From: Heliocybe sulcata
Lineage: Eukaryota; Basidiomycota; Agaricomycetes; Gloeophyllales; Gloeophyllaceae
Length of the DNA: 64,000 nucleotides
Assembly: GCA_004369045.1 (NCBI GenBank)
Contig: ML213505.1
Location: 1,030,591-1,094,590, forward strand
Reading direction: 5' to 3'
This document shows positions 12,601 to 22,938 of the stretch, one piece after another. Position 1 is the first letter of the stretch, and every line of letters begins with the position of its first letter. A model generated the notes under the pieces. It ran no database searches. It saw nothing but the letters and a program-made list of their open reading frames with translations, and was not told the DNA's origin. The translations under genes were made by a program, and so were the position numbers.

Positions 12601-14104
12601 ATGTCTTCCGTCTTGTCGAGGCCATGTAAACTCGGGAAAGTGTCTGCTAGACAGCGAAGGTCCTTCGCATTGCATCGACGTCCTCCTGAACCCGTTCCAT
12701 CAGGCTTAACAGATCTCCTCGAGAAACACTCGCAGCGGCCCCCGACACCTTTGACACTCTCGACGCTGCTTTCACTTGGTCGCCCTCCGACCCCCGAATC
12801 TGTGTTAACTTCAGTTTCCTATGTTCAAGCTGAGATACCGCGTCGACTAGCACAGCGAGTCAAGTCCCTGCAAGCATTACCCTTCATTGTAGGCACGAAC
12901 CCATATGTAGCACGCGTCCTGGAAGCCCATCGGAATAGCTTTCTGTGGTTAGCCACGCAGCCACCTGTCCGCACACTGGAGGAGAATGGCGAGTTCATCT
13001 CTCAACTAGAGACTTTGGTGCAGAGCCATGCAAATGACATTCCAACTTTGGCAAGGGGGTGAGCATCTGCAGATTTTCTCTTCATCTCACCTATAAGATG
13101 CAAAGTTGTCCAGATTTCAAGAGTGTACGCGATACATGCCGCCTACGCAGATCAGTAATTTCCTGGACGGCGCAATCCGCAACCGGATAGCCGTACGACT
13201 TCTTGCGGAACAACATATTGCTTTATCCAGAGCGCTGAGGTCTCCCGAAGAAGCTAGAGATCGTATAGGTGTCGTCGAGCTCGCGTGCTCTCCCGCCCGA
13301 ATGATCAGGATGTGTGGTGCATGGGTGTCTGAACTATGTGAAGCTACCCTAGGTGCGAGTCCTGAAATCATATTAGATGGCGACGTAGATGCAACATTCG
13401 TGTAAGTGTTGGCTACTTCGTTCTTGTGGCTATCTTTTGAATGTACTGCCAGTTACGTACCGGTTCACCTGGAATATATTGCCACGGAAATATTGAAAAA
13501 TTCGTTCCGTGCCACTGTCGAACACCACTACAAGCAGCACGGCATGTCTTCGCGAGGCCCAATACCCCCTGTGATCATCACTGTTTGTCTATCTCCGAAA
13601 GCTGAAGGTCGGGCTCATATTGGGCTAAGGATCCGAGATCAAGGTGGCGGCGTATCGCGCGCAAACATGGCTAGAATATTCTCCTACGCCTTTACTACTG
13701 CAGATCGTAGCACTGGCAGAGAAGAAACCGTCGGCGGACCCTATGCTGCGCAACATATTGGAGGTAGCGCGGCTGTTGACGCGGGCAGTGCAGGTGAAGG
13801 GAACCTATTCGAGGAGATGACCGGTAAAGGTCTGCAAGTTGGAATGGGAACCATTGCTGGTCTGGGATATGGGTTGCCCATGAGCAAACTCTATGCTCGG
13901 TGCGTCCATAGTCTCGGGGCATTTGTTATGAATTCAATTAGGCCCCCGAAGATATTTCGGCGGTTCACTGAACCTCCTCTCCCTCGATGGATGGGGTAGG
14001 TCTCGTATTTGTCCTGGATCCTCCAATCGTCTGAAGAAGATACAGGCAGTGATGTCTTCGTACAGTTGAGGTGCCTCGATGAAGCCGGAGAGGTGGAGAT
14101 TTGA
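12601..14104 (+). CDS. Mitochondrial PDK/BCKDK-family protein kinase
   Basis: It belongs to the mitochondrial protein kinases that phosphorylate and inactivate pyruvate or branched-chain 2-oxoacid dehydrogenase E1; which complex cannot be settled by eye. The start at 12601 gives MSSVLSRPCKLGKVSARQRR, arginine-rich without acidic residues, a good matrix-targeting leader. The helical N-terminal domain includes ARFQECTRYMPPTQISNFLD and NRIAVRLLAEQHIAL. The GHKL ATPase domain shows the N box EILKNSFRATVEHH, the G1 box IRDQGGGVSRANM, and the G2 region MGTIAGLGYGLPMSKLYAR followed by FGGSLNLLSLDGW. Four introns are supported; the last two exons read FGGSLNLLSLDGW then EDTGSDVFVQLRCLDEAGEV. A glycine/alanine-rich insert (GGSAAVDAGSAGEG) sits in the ATP lid. 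The protein is about 425 residues. Confidence 0.92.
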
Positions 14105-14532
14105 TCAGGTCTGTTCCCGCCCGTATCGCCATGAAGAGCCAGGCGCCGGTATTCTCATGTGAGTAGAGAGACGCCTTCCTACATCGCCATGCTCTCACAG
14201 ATCAAACCGCAGAGCTGCGGCGTGCACAGTGCAGTCTCGGCGGAGTCTGGCACAGGAATGCAGAGACGAGCGGATGCGTTGGATGGGCGGTAAGTCATTT
14301 TGTAAAATTTCAGGATCACCCACTTCCTCCCGTAGTCGGCCACAGAAGCATCGTACACGTTGCCAACGACCATGTTGTCGAAGAAAATCCGTAGTAGAAA
14401 TCTGTACAGTACATCTGCCTGTATGGTACCGTAGTGTGTCCCGCGTCTCTCCTTCGGACTGCCACCTGCCTTGCGGGTCAACTTGCGCTTGCCCGCTGCC
14501 CTGAGCTCTCCGAGGACCTTGTCTCACCAGAG
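14105..14532. other. Intergenic region with unexplained minus-strand open frame
   Basis: This 428-bp gap separates the kinase stop and the Rco1-like start. It contains a 100-codon minus-strand frame (14179-14481) of unknown meaning. It also has canonical-looking splice signals on the plus strand (gtgagt near 14159, ctcacag near 14201, gtaagt near 14290). No family could be recognised. Confidence 0.4.
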
Positions 14533-17500
14533 ATGGCATCCGGAATGCAGAAGCCCGTGTACGACAGAGACGGGGTACCAGTCACGCAACCTCCGCATCT
14601 TGAGGGTGATAAGAAACTTGCTACGGAGATCTTACCTGGACCTCCATCTTTGCAGGTGGTTCAACAGATGGCAATTGCGCACAGACGCGATCCTAAGAAA
14701 CCTGCTGTATCGTATCTACCAGTTTCTGACCCGGGGACGACCTATGGTGGTCATACGGTCTCCGCCATGACCGCCATAGAGATTGACGGTCCCAGGAGGA
14801 AACGAGCACGGGTTGATAAAGGGTGAGCGTTGTATCTTCTCTCCTGCATAACGGAGCGCTAATGGTGCTCTTCTTGCCCTTCTTCTCTCCTCTATCGTCT
14901 GGCTTGCCCATGTCCCTTTGCATCGGCGGATTTCGATGCGTCCCTCCCACGTCACCCGGGCGGTTTGCGGGCGCGCTCAACAGCTCCGCGAGGGACCGTG
15001 CGCAGCGTGCCTCTGCGCGCAACGTGAACGTTGCACCATCAGTCTCTTCTGACGTTACTATGGGCCCAGGACGGGCGTTATCGTCACCGCCTCCTTTACA
15101 GGACTCAGATGCAATGTCAGTACAGATGGAGACGGACCCCCCCTATCTCTCAAGATCTAACTCGGTGCAGTATATGGATGTGGGGGATGATGGGGAAAGT
15201 GCGAGCGCTGCGACAAGGGGGCCTAAGAAGGACAAGGGCAAAGGTAAAGAGAAGGAGAAGGTCGTACTCAGGGTGAAGGAGGAGCCAGTGACTTTAGTTG
15301 TACCACCACCTGTTGATCCATCACCATCTACGGTAGGACTTTTCTATTACAGCATCTACTAGCAGGGTTCCCTGACGATTATTCGCAGCATAACGAGGAT
15401 CATTGCTCCGCTTGCCGGTCCCTAGGGGCTCTCCTCTATTGCGATGGCTGTCCTCGAGCGTTTCACTTCTGGTGTCTAAATCCACCCATGGAACCCAGCG
15501 ACGTGCCAGAAGGGGATACTAGGTGGTTCTGTCCCAGTTGTAGTCTGCGCCAGGTGTGTTCTTCTCTCCGTATGTTGATGACATGTGGTAACCCTTGTAA
15601 TGCAGAACCCTCCTCCGAATCCTGCACCATCAGTTCTTGCCCCTATGATATATCAGGTTCAGACTAGTATACCAATGGAATACCAACTTCCTGATGATAT
15701 CCGTGGGTTCTTCAAAGATGGTAAGGTCGCATCCGCATCGTCTTAACCTCAAACTGAATCTGTATGATAAGTGGCAACCAACGTGAGAGGAGGGTATCTC
15801 GATGCTTCTGAAGCTAAGCAGCCACGTTTAAAGTATGTTCACATTGTGCTGGATCTACTCGAGATTTACGGGAACTTTATAGCCGGCACGGTCAGCTCGA
15901 AGACCGTGATCCCTACCGCCTGAAGGACCGGAATGGGGCGCCGGTTCTATGTTTCAGTTGTGGCAGTTCTGCTTTACCTGACGATGCAGCCGCCGCGTCT
16001 CCGGCAGTTAAGCAAGCGCGAAAGTCTTCTTCGACCACCTCTATGCCAGGAGCTTGGAAGAGTATTGTCTCTTGTGATTACTGCGACCTGCATTGGCATC
16101 TCGACTGCCTTGATCCGCCACTCCCTTCGATGCCATCCTTTGGGAAGAAATGGATGTGTCCCAATCACGCCGAACATGTTCTGGTAGGAGCTTCCTCTTG
16201 GACATACCGTGTCGGACTAATATTGTGGTTGTCGTGTGCAGCAACCGAAACGTCGCATCCCCAAGCATAACGCGCCTCCCATCGAAGTGGGCCGACTGAA
16301 TCAATGGAATAACGGCAATATCGAGATAATTCAATCCGAGCCTGTATCTGCTGTTCCAAAGGTCGCGGTGGACGAGGTAATGATTAACGGTCGACGGTAC
16401 CGAGTGCCAGAGAAGGTGGTCGTACTGGACTTTTGGAACAAGGTCAAGAATAATCATGGCCATCGTCGAAGGTGAGCACGCTAGCCTGCCTCCGGGGCAG
16501 CTCTCATCAAAGCTATCAGGGATTTTGATATACGCAGCGCGGCGTCGTCTCCTCTTACCAGCCTTAGTGAACTGGACATGGATGATATTCCTTTCAGTGC
16601 TTCTCAATCAGTACAGCACGACGAAGACGATCTGCGAATAGCCGAGGTAGATATTATAGTGTTGTCAGGCGCAGCAGTGACTGATGCGACAGCGTTAGTT
16701 GCTGTGCGGTTTGAGAGTTACAGCGGCCCAGAGCAGTGAAGCGCCATCAAGTCCACGCCTCCTGGCGTCGAGCGAGAGTTCTATAGCGAGTAGTGCGGAC
16801 TCCTCGATTAAACGACGAAAGACGGGAGGTCCTTCACTGAAAGTCAATGCTGGAAAGGTGTCTGAGCCTCGAAAGGCAGAGCGCAAACGTGGACGTCCCA
16901 ATATTTCGAATTACGCGAATGGAACGCTGAAAATGGAGCCAGATGACGTAAGTACTTGTTTTGGCTACGGCTTGGACAGTACTGAACAGTTGTCTTGGTA
17001 GACGGACTATATCCCCAGTGCTGGTCCCGTTAAAGGAGCCCGGGGGTCTAAGTCGCAAGACGGGAATGCTGGGGAGACTGAGAGATCAGCACGGCCAAGG
17101 CGCTCAGGGCGTGTACCACAACCCCGCAAACGGTCTCCGGTCCCATCCCGAGTCACCAGCGTCGATTCCACCACGGCAACCCCTGATCCGACACCTTCTC
17201 CTGCGGAGAAGACGAATTCCCATTCGACATCGCCTACCTCCGCTCCAGTGCCTACAGCGATCCCTGCCCATGCCCTGGCGCCCGCTTCCAGTACATCCAA
17301 TAAGGATGCACCACAAAGCAATCCGACTCAGAGCCAGTCTCTGAAGATTCGGTTACCTGGGCTCAATAGCCTTAGCATATCCTCCGCCGCAGGCCGTCCA
17401 GCACACTCCGTTCCGTCGTCACAATTGACTGTGAACGATTTGACCTCTCGCACGGAGTCGCGCAAAGGTCAAGGAAACGAAGCCCGATCCCGTCGTGCGT

Positions 17501-17583
17501 CCCGCCGACGCACATCCACTGTTGCCTCCGCTGCCAGCACGCAGTCACCTTCTAAGCTTGCTGGCAAGAATATAGCGGTATGA
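14533..17583 (+). CDS. RCO1: Rco1-like double PHD finger protein (Rpd3S-type histone deacetylase subunit)
   Basis: In yeast, Rco1 is the PHD subunit of the Rpd3S deacetylase complex, which acts on transcribed chromatin. The start at 14533 gives MASGMQKPVYDRDGVPV, followed by a bipartite basic motif GPRRKRARVDK. PHD1 lies at about 15395-15550 (HCSACRSLGALLYCDGC, then FHFWCLNPPMEP and WFCPSC). PHD2 lies at about 15945-16180 (VLCFSCGSS, SCDYCDLHWHLDCLDPP, WMCPNH). After PHD2 comes the conserved segment INGRRYRVPEKVVVLDFWNK. The C-terminal third is disordered, rich in S, P, T and basic residues (ARPRRSGRVPQPRKRSPVPS). An in-frame TGA at 17581 closes the reading used here. A further 3' exon through a non-canonical intron cannot be excluded, because the sequence after 17715 reads ARKPPIPDLRSGAFDKKAKL in one frame. 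The protein is about 850 residues. Confidence 0.85.
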
Positions 17584-17811
17584 TATACACGATCGTTCAT
17601 GGTGATATTTATATGTTGTTGGTGTATACGTCGGAATGTGGCCTCCCATGCGTCGCGCTACGTAGTCTATTGCCAGACCATGGCTTGTGTATAGAATTGC
17701 TCGGTGCGCATCAGCACGGAAACCACCGATCCCTGATCTCAGATCGGGCGCATTCGACAAGAAGGCCAAACTTCCCGCAGCTCGCACACCATCTCCTGCA
17801 AGTCAGAATGG

Positions 17812-17884
17812 CTATTATTACACTAGTGCTGACTCGTCCTATCAGCAGAATTATTACAGTGCCGACTCGTTCTATCAGCAAATG
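17812..17884 (+). repeat. Tandem 36/33-bp duplication upstream of methyltransferase copy A
   Basis: Two adjacent units begin ATTATTACA and end with CTATCAGCA(A/G)A; the first is 36 nt and the second 33 nt. Translated in the methyltransferase frame they give YYTSADSSYQQN and YYSADSFYQQM. Copy B has one unit only (YYYSADLSYQQM), so the duplication happened in the left arm. Confidence 0.85.
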
Positions 17885-18980
17885 TTCGTGCAATCGCGCC
17901 ATTGCACATTGTCGCTACTTAGACTTCCGGCGAGAAATCATATCTCTGCGTCGTTCTCGACCACTGCTGTTGCGATGTCGTCGGTTTTGAAGCAGGTCCA
18001 TGACATGGCCAAGCAGGGCTTTGGCACAGGAACGAACGAGCTTTATGATCGGTTAGCTTCCAGCAGTATACACACGTACTGGAGAAATAACTCATGACAA
18101 CAGCGCACGACCTTCATATCAGTCCGAAGCTCTTGCATACATCCGCCAGGAAGTCCAGGCCTCTTCCGTTAACATAGTCGAGTGCGTTGCACCTGACTTG
18201 CATAATGTGTCAATTATCGCTGAGCTCATGCCCCTCGCAGAATCGGCGCCGGCACAGGCATAGCCACCCGCGCCCTCCTCGCCCACCCCGACTGGTCCCA
18301 GTCCGTCGCCCGCCTGCGCGCCGTGGAGCCCAGCGAGGGCATGCGCGACGTCTTCTCCAAGACCGTCAAAGACGACCGCGTCTCCATCGCCGACGGCACC
18401 TTTGATACCACCGGTGTGGAAGACGGGTGGGCGGACCTGGTGCTGGTTGCACAAGCGTTCCACTGGTGCCCGGACTTTAACGTCGCGGCTGCTGAGTTTG
18501 CGCGTATCCTGAAGCCGACGGGCATCGTTGCGCTCATTTGGAACCTCGAGGACAGGTCCGTATGACCTGGTCATTATCCTCTAACAATGAATAGTACCCA
18601 ACTCACGTATATATATCAGGGACGCCGCTGGCTGGGTTGCCCAACTCCGCGACCGCGTCGAGTCGCACGAGTCAGGCGCACCCCAATTCCGCCTCATGCT
18701 CTGGCGCCAGACCTTCGATACGCCCAACTACCAATCTCTCTTCCAGCCGCATATCGAGAAGATCTGGGAGCGCTCTCTCCCCGGCACGCTCGAGATCGTC
18801 GTCGACAGGGCGTGCAGCAAGAGCTACACCGCTGTGCTACCTGAGGACGAGAAAAAGAAGGTTGTGGAGGATGTGACGCAGATTGTCAAGACGGGAGACG
18901 GTATGACTTGGCAGGATAAGGAGAAGGGGATCTTTAACTATCCGCACAAGACGTACGTGGTGATTTGGAAGAAGAAGTAA
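17882..18980 (+). CDS. SAM-dependent methyltransferase, copy A
   Basis: This is a class I SAM methyltransferase (type 11 fold) of the kind found in yeast Crg1 and trans-aconitate methyltransferase Tmt1; the acceptor is unknown. The first ATG at 17882 gives a leader MFVQSRHCTLSLLRLPARNH without acidic residues, possibly mitochondrial. A second in-frame ATG at 17975 (MSSVLKQVHDMAKQGFG) gives the usual length of about 280 residues. Motif I is IGAGTGIATR, split from NIVE by an intron whose phase is exact (GA|A). Later segments are LRAVEPSEGMRD, DLVLVAQAFHWC, ILKPTGIVALIWN and the C-terminal KTYVVIWKKK. All three introns have GT-AG borders. The copy looks intact and differs from copy B by only a few residues, so both may be functional. 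It lies 299 bp downstream of the Rco1-like stop. Confidence 0.88.
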
Positions 18981-19201
18981 AGGTTCCACTGTATCTATCG
19001 CCCCAAACCTGAATAAATCGTATATCACTCGTCACCTACAGAGGACTCTGGTTTTCAGTCATTAAGAACAGCCCTTCACAAATAAGCCACACCAATATCC
19101 TAAGGCGACAACGCAATCCTAAAGCATATCAAAGCGCACACTCGTACAACACACATTGTACACGACTGAAATTTGAAAGAGCCCGTAAACCCGAAGCAGA
19201 C

Positions 19202-19219
19202 GCCCCTAATCCTCCTCCC
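19202..19219 (-). pseudogene. Scar of the DUF4211 gene 3' end
   Basis: Eighteen bases (gcccctaatcctcctccc) equal the reverse complement of 37345-37362, which carries the last codons and the TAG of the DUF4211 gene. From 19223 the sequence continues with the reverse complement of 35401-35417, just upstream of the DUF4211 ATG. The body of the gene is therefore absent from this arm, leaving only the two borders. Confidence 0.85.
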
Positions 19220-19244
19220 GGCTCGAGTCAGTGACTACAGACAC

Positions 19245-19719
19245 TAGTGATGGGTGCGACAAGAGAGGGTCACAGTTATGCACTTGATGGTAGAGAGTAG
19301 AGAGCGTGGGAAGCGCGCGCTCTTAATGAGACGCGTCCTTAACGCGTCGGTGGCGTACCCAGCGATGGGATTGACCCGAGTCAAACCCCGAGTCAGGGGT
19401 TTGTCGCGATCTGACCTCATTGACTCATTGACATTGACTAGTGACCGGTCAGAGTCAGCACGTGATCTGACCATGAGTATTGATACCACCTTCAAAACTC
19501 TTCTTCGTGCTGTAATCTATTACCGGCAACATAGTTAATAGACATAGGCAATTGATACGGTAAAATATAGTCTCATAAAAAGCGATACCAGGTCGCCGGC
19601 GGACATTCTAGCGCATACGCGCCACAAGCCACGTGAGTCTTCAAAGTCACGCGTTGACCCCTTGACCACGGGTCTGACCCCGACAAACCCTTTTGACCCC
19701 TGGGCGTACCTGCCATCGG
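19245..19719. mobile_element. Short MITE-like repeat (copy A), interrupted by a second element
   Basis: The left terminus TAGTGATGGGTGCGAC and the right terminus (reverse strand, CCGATGGCAGGTACGCC) form imperfect terminal inverted repeats. Without the insertion the element is about 130 bp and matches 35275-35395 in the other arm. It has no coding capacity. Because both arms carry it, it was there before the duplication. Confidence 0.55.
19360..19702. mobile_element. hAT-like non-autonomous DNA element, 343 bp
   Basis: The element starts CAGCGATGGGATTGACCC and ends TTTTGACCCCTG, so both ends begin with CAG on their own strand. It is flanked by exact 8-bp direct repeats GGCGTACC at 19352-19359 and 19703-19710. 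The right arm of the duplication (near 35284-35291 on the reverse strand, GGCGCACC) has the empty site. The termini are rich in TTGACCC/GGGTCAA subterminal motifs and share GGGTTTGTCG in inverted orientation. The 8-bp target duplication, short imperfect ends and lack of an open frame fit a hAT MITE. Confidence 0.8.
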
Positions 19720-19842
19720 ATCCGATTGCATTCAATCCTTTGCTGCTCTAGCGGTTCACGGTATTGATGCAAAGTTGCGACTAGCTTTACTCTTGAGTCT
19801 CGGGCTACAAGGTCGACTGAGAGGTAATCTACTGGAGGCAGG

Positions 19843-22828
19843 ATGGCTAGTGCGAGCCCGTCTATCGAAGCCTTGGTTAATGAGTGGTTGCGGCTCGACA
19901 AGGCATGTCCATGCAGTGTGCGGGACAGCTTCGAGTGCTTGACGCTAACTCGGTATACGCGCGCTCCTCTGGGTCATCTAGAATGAAGTCAGCAGGAAAG
20001 AAATACAAGTCCTTTGGGAGAAAAATCAGACGGAGGAACTGGAGCGTCGACTCAGGTCCGGCATAAGCCCATACGTGCGATCCTGGCCTGACTTTACTCT
20101 ACCAGAAAGCGGATTGAATTCGGGACAGCAGGTTGTTGCCACTAGCTCAAATCTGATTATTACATATTTTTATATCTGTAGGGTTGAGAGGGAGAATGGA
20201 AGCCGGATTCTCCAGGATGAATGACCTTACCATCATACAAGCCTCGCAGGTTGGCGTCACGTAGCCGTGAATCAAAGCACAAGTTGACATTTCGTACGTT
20301 TTCTACAGGGCCTATGTGCTTATGTCCTCGCAAACGTATCTGCGGCGTCCGATCGTGGCATAGTCATTGGGCATGACCATCGGCACAATTCTGAGAAGTG
20401 GGCAATGATCACTGCTGCCGTATTCATGGCACAAAACATGAAAGTGCATCTGCTTGCTGGTCAAGTACACACTCCTATGTGTGTTGCTTTGTCCCGCAGA
20501 AAGATCCATCGTACTCAATAGAGGTCTATAGGGTACCCTTTAGTCTGAAAAGATTGCGAGCGGCTTGCGGAGTCATGATAACAGGTACGTCGTACCGATC
20601 ATTGTAAATGTGTCTTTGCTGTAAATTTAATTGCATGCATCATAGCCAGCCACAACCAAAAGGTCTGTGTCTGAAGGACGCTATGACATATGTTTGGCTG
20701 ATCTTGCACGGCACCGGATAGGACGACAACGGATACAAAGCAAGCATCCATTGATTGAATTGATACGGTTCTTTCTTAGCTGATGCCTTACAGGTCTACT
20801 GGGAGAACGGAGTCCAGGTGGGTTTATCAATCTATCATGCATTTAAGACAATGGAATCACCTAACATCGTGCTGCAGATCATAGAACCCCATGACAAAGG
20901 AATCGCGAGAACCATAGAAGCCAATTTGGAGCCCGGGTCATATGATATATCTGCGATCTCGACATCCTCTCTCTGTACCGATGTCACCCAGAAGATGCGT
21001 GAAGACTACCTGCAGTATGTCAAGGCATTGTCCTGCCAGGAGTGAGTATGCTATCAAGGACTCGGACGAACAGTACTGATGAGATGCTGGGGAGCAGCAG
21101 TGAGAGTCAAAAAGCGGAGATTCGGGTCGTTAATACCTCCATGCACGGTGTGAGCCATGCAATACTGACGAAGGTGTTCGAGTCCCTTGGATTCCCGGCG
21201 TACATACCTGTCAAAGAGCAGGAGGCGCCGAACCCTGACTTTCCCACTGTGAATTTTCCAAACCCTGAAGAGAAAGGTATTTGATATTTCTGCGTCCCAG
21301 CCGCAATGCAGAGTTTAGCGAATCTGTACTTGTCAGGTGCATTGGTGGGTAGTGATGCTCTTACGAAACTCACTCAAGGCAAGCTTAAAGGGTTCAGGAC
21401 CTGGCCATGAAACTCGGTGACGAGGTTGGTGTAAGCTACGTTCTCGCTCAAGACCCGGACGCAGATCGCTTTGCTGCGGCGGAAAAACAGTAAGAATCGA
21501 ATATACTCGCCTCACGATGAGATAGACACTTACAAATTCCTCTGGGTCAGACGGGACGGAAAGTGGACCCCTTTTACAGGAGATCAATTAGGTACACTCT
21601 TTGCAGCGGCAGTTCTTGAGCAATACAAGAGCTCCGGCAAACCGCTCAGTAGGCATTCCCATTTCCTTACCCTCTCTTGCTCTGAAGGTGTATTTTGGCT
21701 AGGTAAATTGGCTATGGTTGCGTCCACCGTCAGTTCCAAAATGATTGCTGCGATGGCGGCTAGTGAAGGTTTCCGATTTGTGGACTGCCTTACGGGTAAG
21801 ACAACACCGTACGATCCTGTGTACTCGTAAGCCGCCCACTGACGTCTCGCCCCAGGCTTCAAATATATTGGCAACACCGCCTTAACGTTGGTGTCCGATG
21901 GGTACGAAGTCCCGTTCGGCTACGAGGAAGCCATTGGGTTTATGTTCGGCGATGAAGTCAGGGATAAGGATGGCGTGGCAGCGACCGTATGTCTGATGAT
22001 ATAGTCTGGAAAGTCGGTTCCTGCTGACATCTCGTAGATAGTCTTTATGGACCTTATCAACTCACTACACGCGCAAGGCAAGACAGCCTCCTCATACCTG
22101 CAAGAGTTGTATCAGCGGTAAGGAAGACTATTCCTTATCTGCTTTCTTCTAACCGTGAACCGTAGGTACGGATATTTCCAAGTGCGCCTAACACATACCT
22201 TCACTGGAATGAGTCATACTGATCATGCCTTTATTGAAGACTAGCAACAGCTATTTCATCTGTACCGAAGCTCCCACAATCAACAAGATTTTCGCTCGCT
22301 TGAGGAACTTCGGTGGCAGGGTAAGCACTGAGCGCACAGCTGACTGGGATACGTATTCTCAATTTAGCACAGAATACCACTGGCAACCCGGACTACCCGA
22401 AAGAGATCGCTGGCCTCTCCATCATCCAGATCCGGGACCTGACTGTCGGCTACGACAGTTCGAATCCTCCTACCTATAAGCCAACATTGCCTCTCTCATC
22501 TGGGCATATGATTCAATTTAAAGCGGAGTCTCCAGCAAAGGATGAGGAGATCTTCTTAACACTGCGGTATGTCGTCTCTCCGTCATCTCGTACACTCTCA
22601 AGCAACTCACGACCTGGGGCTGTTTGAAGTACCAGCGGCACGGAGCCGAAGGTAGGTTTATATCTTACTACTTCCTCGAAATGCACTCAGGTCGCGTCAT
22701 AGATTAAATATTACCTTGAGGGCAGAGGGCACGATGCATCTAAAGTCAGTGGCCTCCTTGCGCGAGTAGTGGCCGAACTAGGCGACAGCTGGCTGCAAGC
22801 CGATTCGAATGGCTTGGGCCGTCCGTAG
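19843..22828 (+). CDS. PRM15: Phosphoglucomutase/phosphopentomutase (human PGM2, yeast Prm15 type)
   Basis: This enzyme interconverts hexose- or pentose-1- and -6/5-phosphates. The start at 19843 gives [20 protein letters not shown]. The next exon ([20 protein letters not shown]) joins only if the intron has a GC donor at 19903. Further exons give [20 protein letters not shown] and the catalytic loop MITASHNQK. DDNGYK and VYWENGVQ follow, again joined across a GC-AG intron (donor GCAAGC at about 20740). Then come the metal loop [19 protein letters not shown], the substrate motif [12 protein letters not shown], and the phosphate-binding RTSGTEPKIKYYLEG near the end. The family normally has TASHNP; here Pro is Gln. 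The gene has well over ten short introns. It runs convergent to MCMBP with 110 bp between stops, and its 5' flank consists largely of duplicated and transposon sequence. Confidence 0.88.
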
Positions 22829-22938
22829 CGGCGCTACACGCAGGCTAGGCGACAGGGTCAGGTGTAATGAAGATGCGCAACAGATATGATACAAGAATTT
22901 CCTATGCTATATCGGCAATCAGGAAAATACAGGTTTCC

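Larger units (their letters stand above)
17778..19755 (+). repeat. Left arm (A) of inverted segmental duplication
   Basis: This segment matches the reverse complement of about 35220-38755. It covers the open frame upstream of methyltransferase copy A, the whole methyltransferase with matching introns, its 3' flank, and a short run at 19202-19219 equal to the 3' end of the DUF4211 coding sequence. It then jumps to the DUF4211 5' flank (from about 19223). About 1.93 kb present in the right arm is missing here, and a 343-bp element (19360-19702) has been added. The encoded proteins are about 95 percent identical by eye count (11 differences in 223 compared residues). Confidence 0.9.

Noticed and set aside
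22452-22466. B-box-like GTTCGAATCC
   Set aside because: It lies in the coding sequence of the phosphomutase (YDSSNPP) and has no A-box or cloverleaf around it.
19843-22828. Phosphomutase as a decayed gene because early frames hit stops
   Set aside because: With two GC-AG introns and other short GT-AG introns, the conserved protein reads through from start to the final RTSGTEPK motif without any break.
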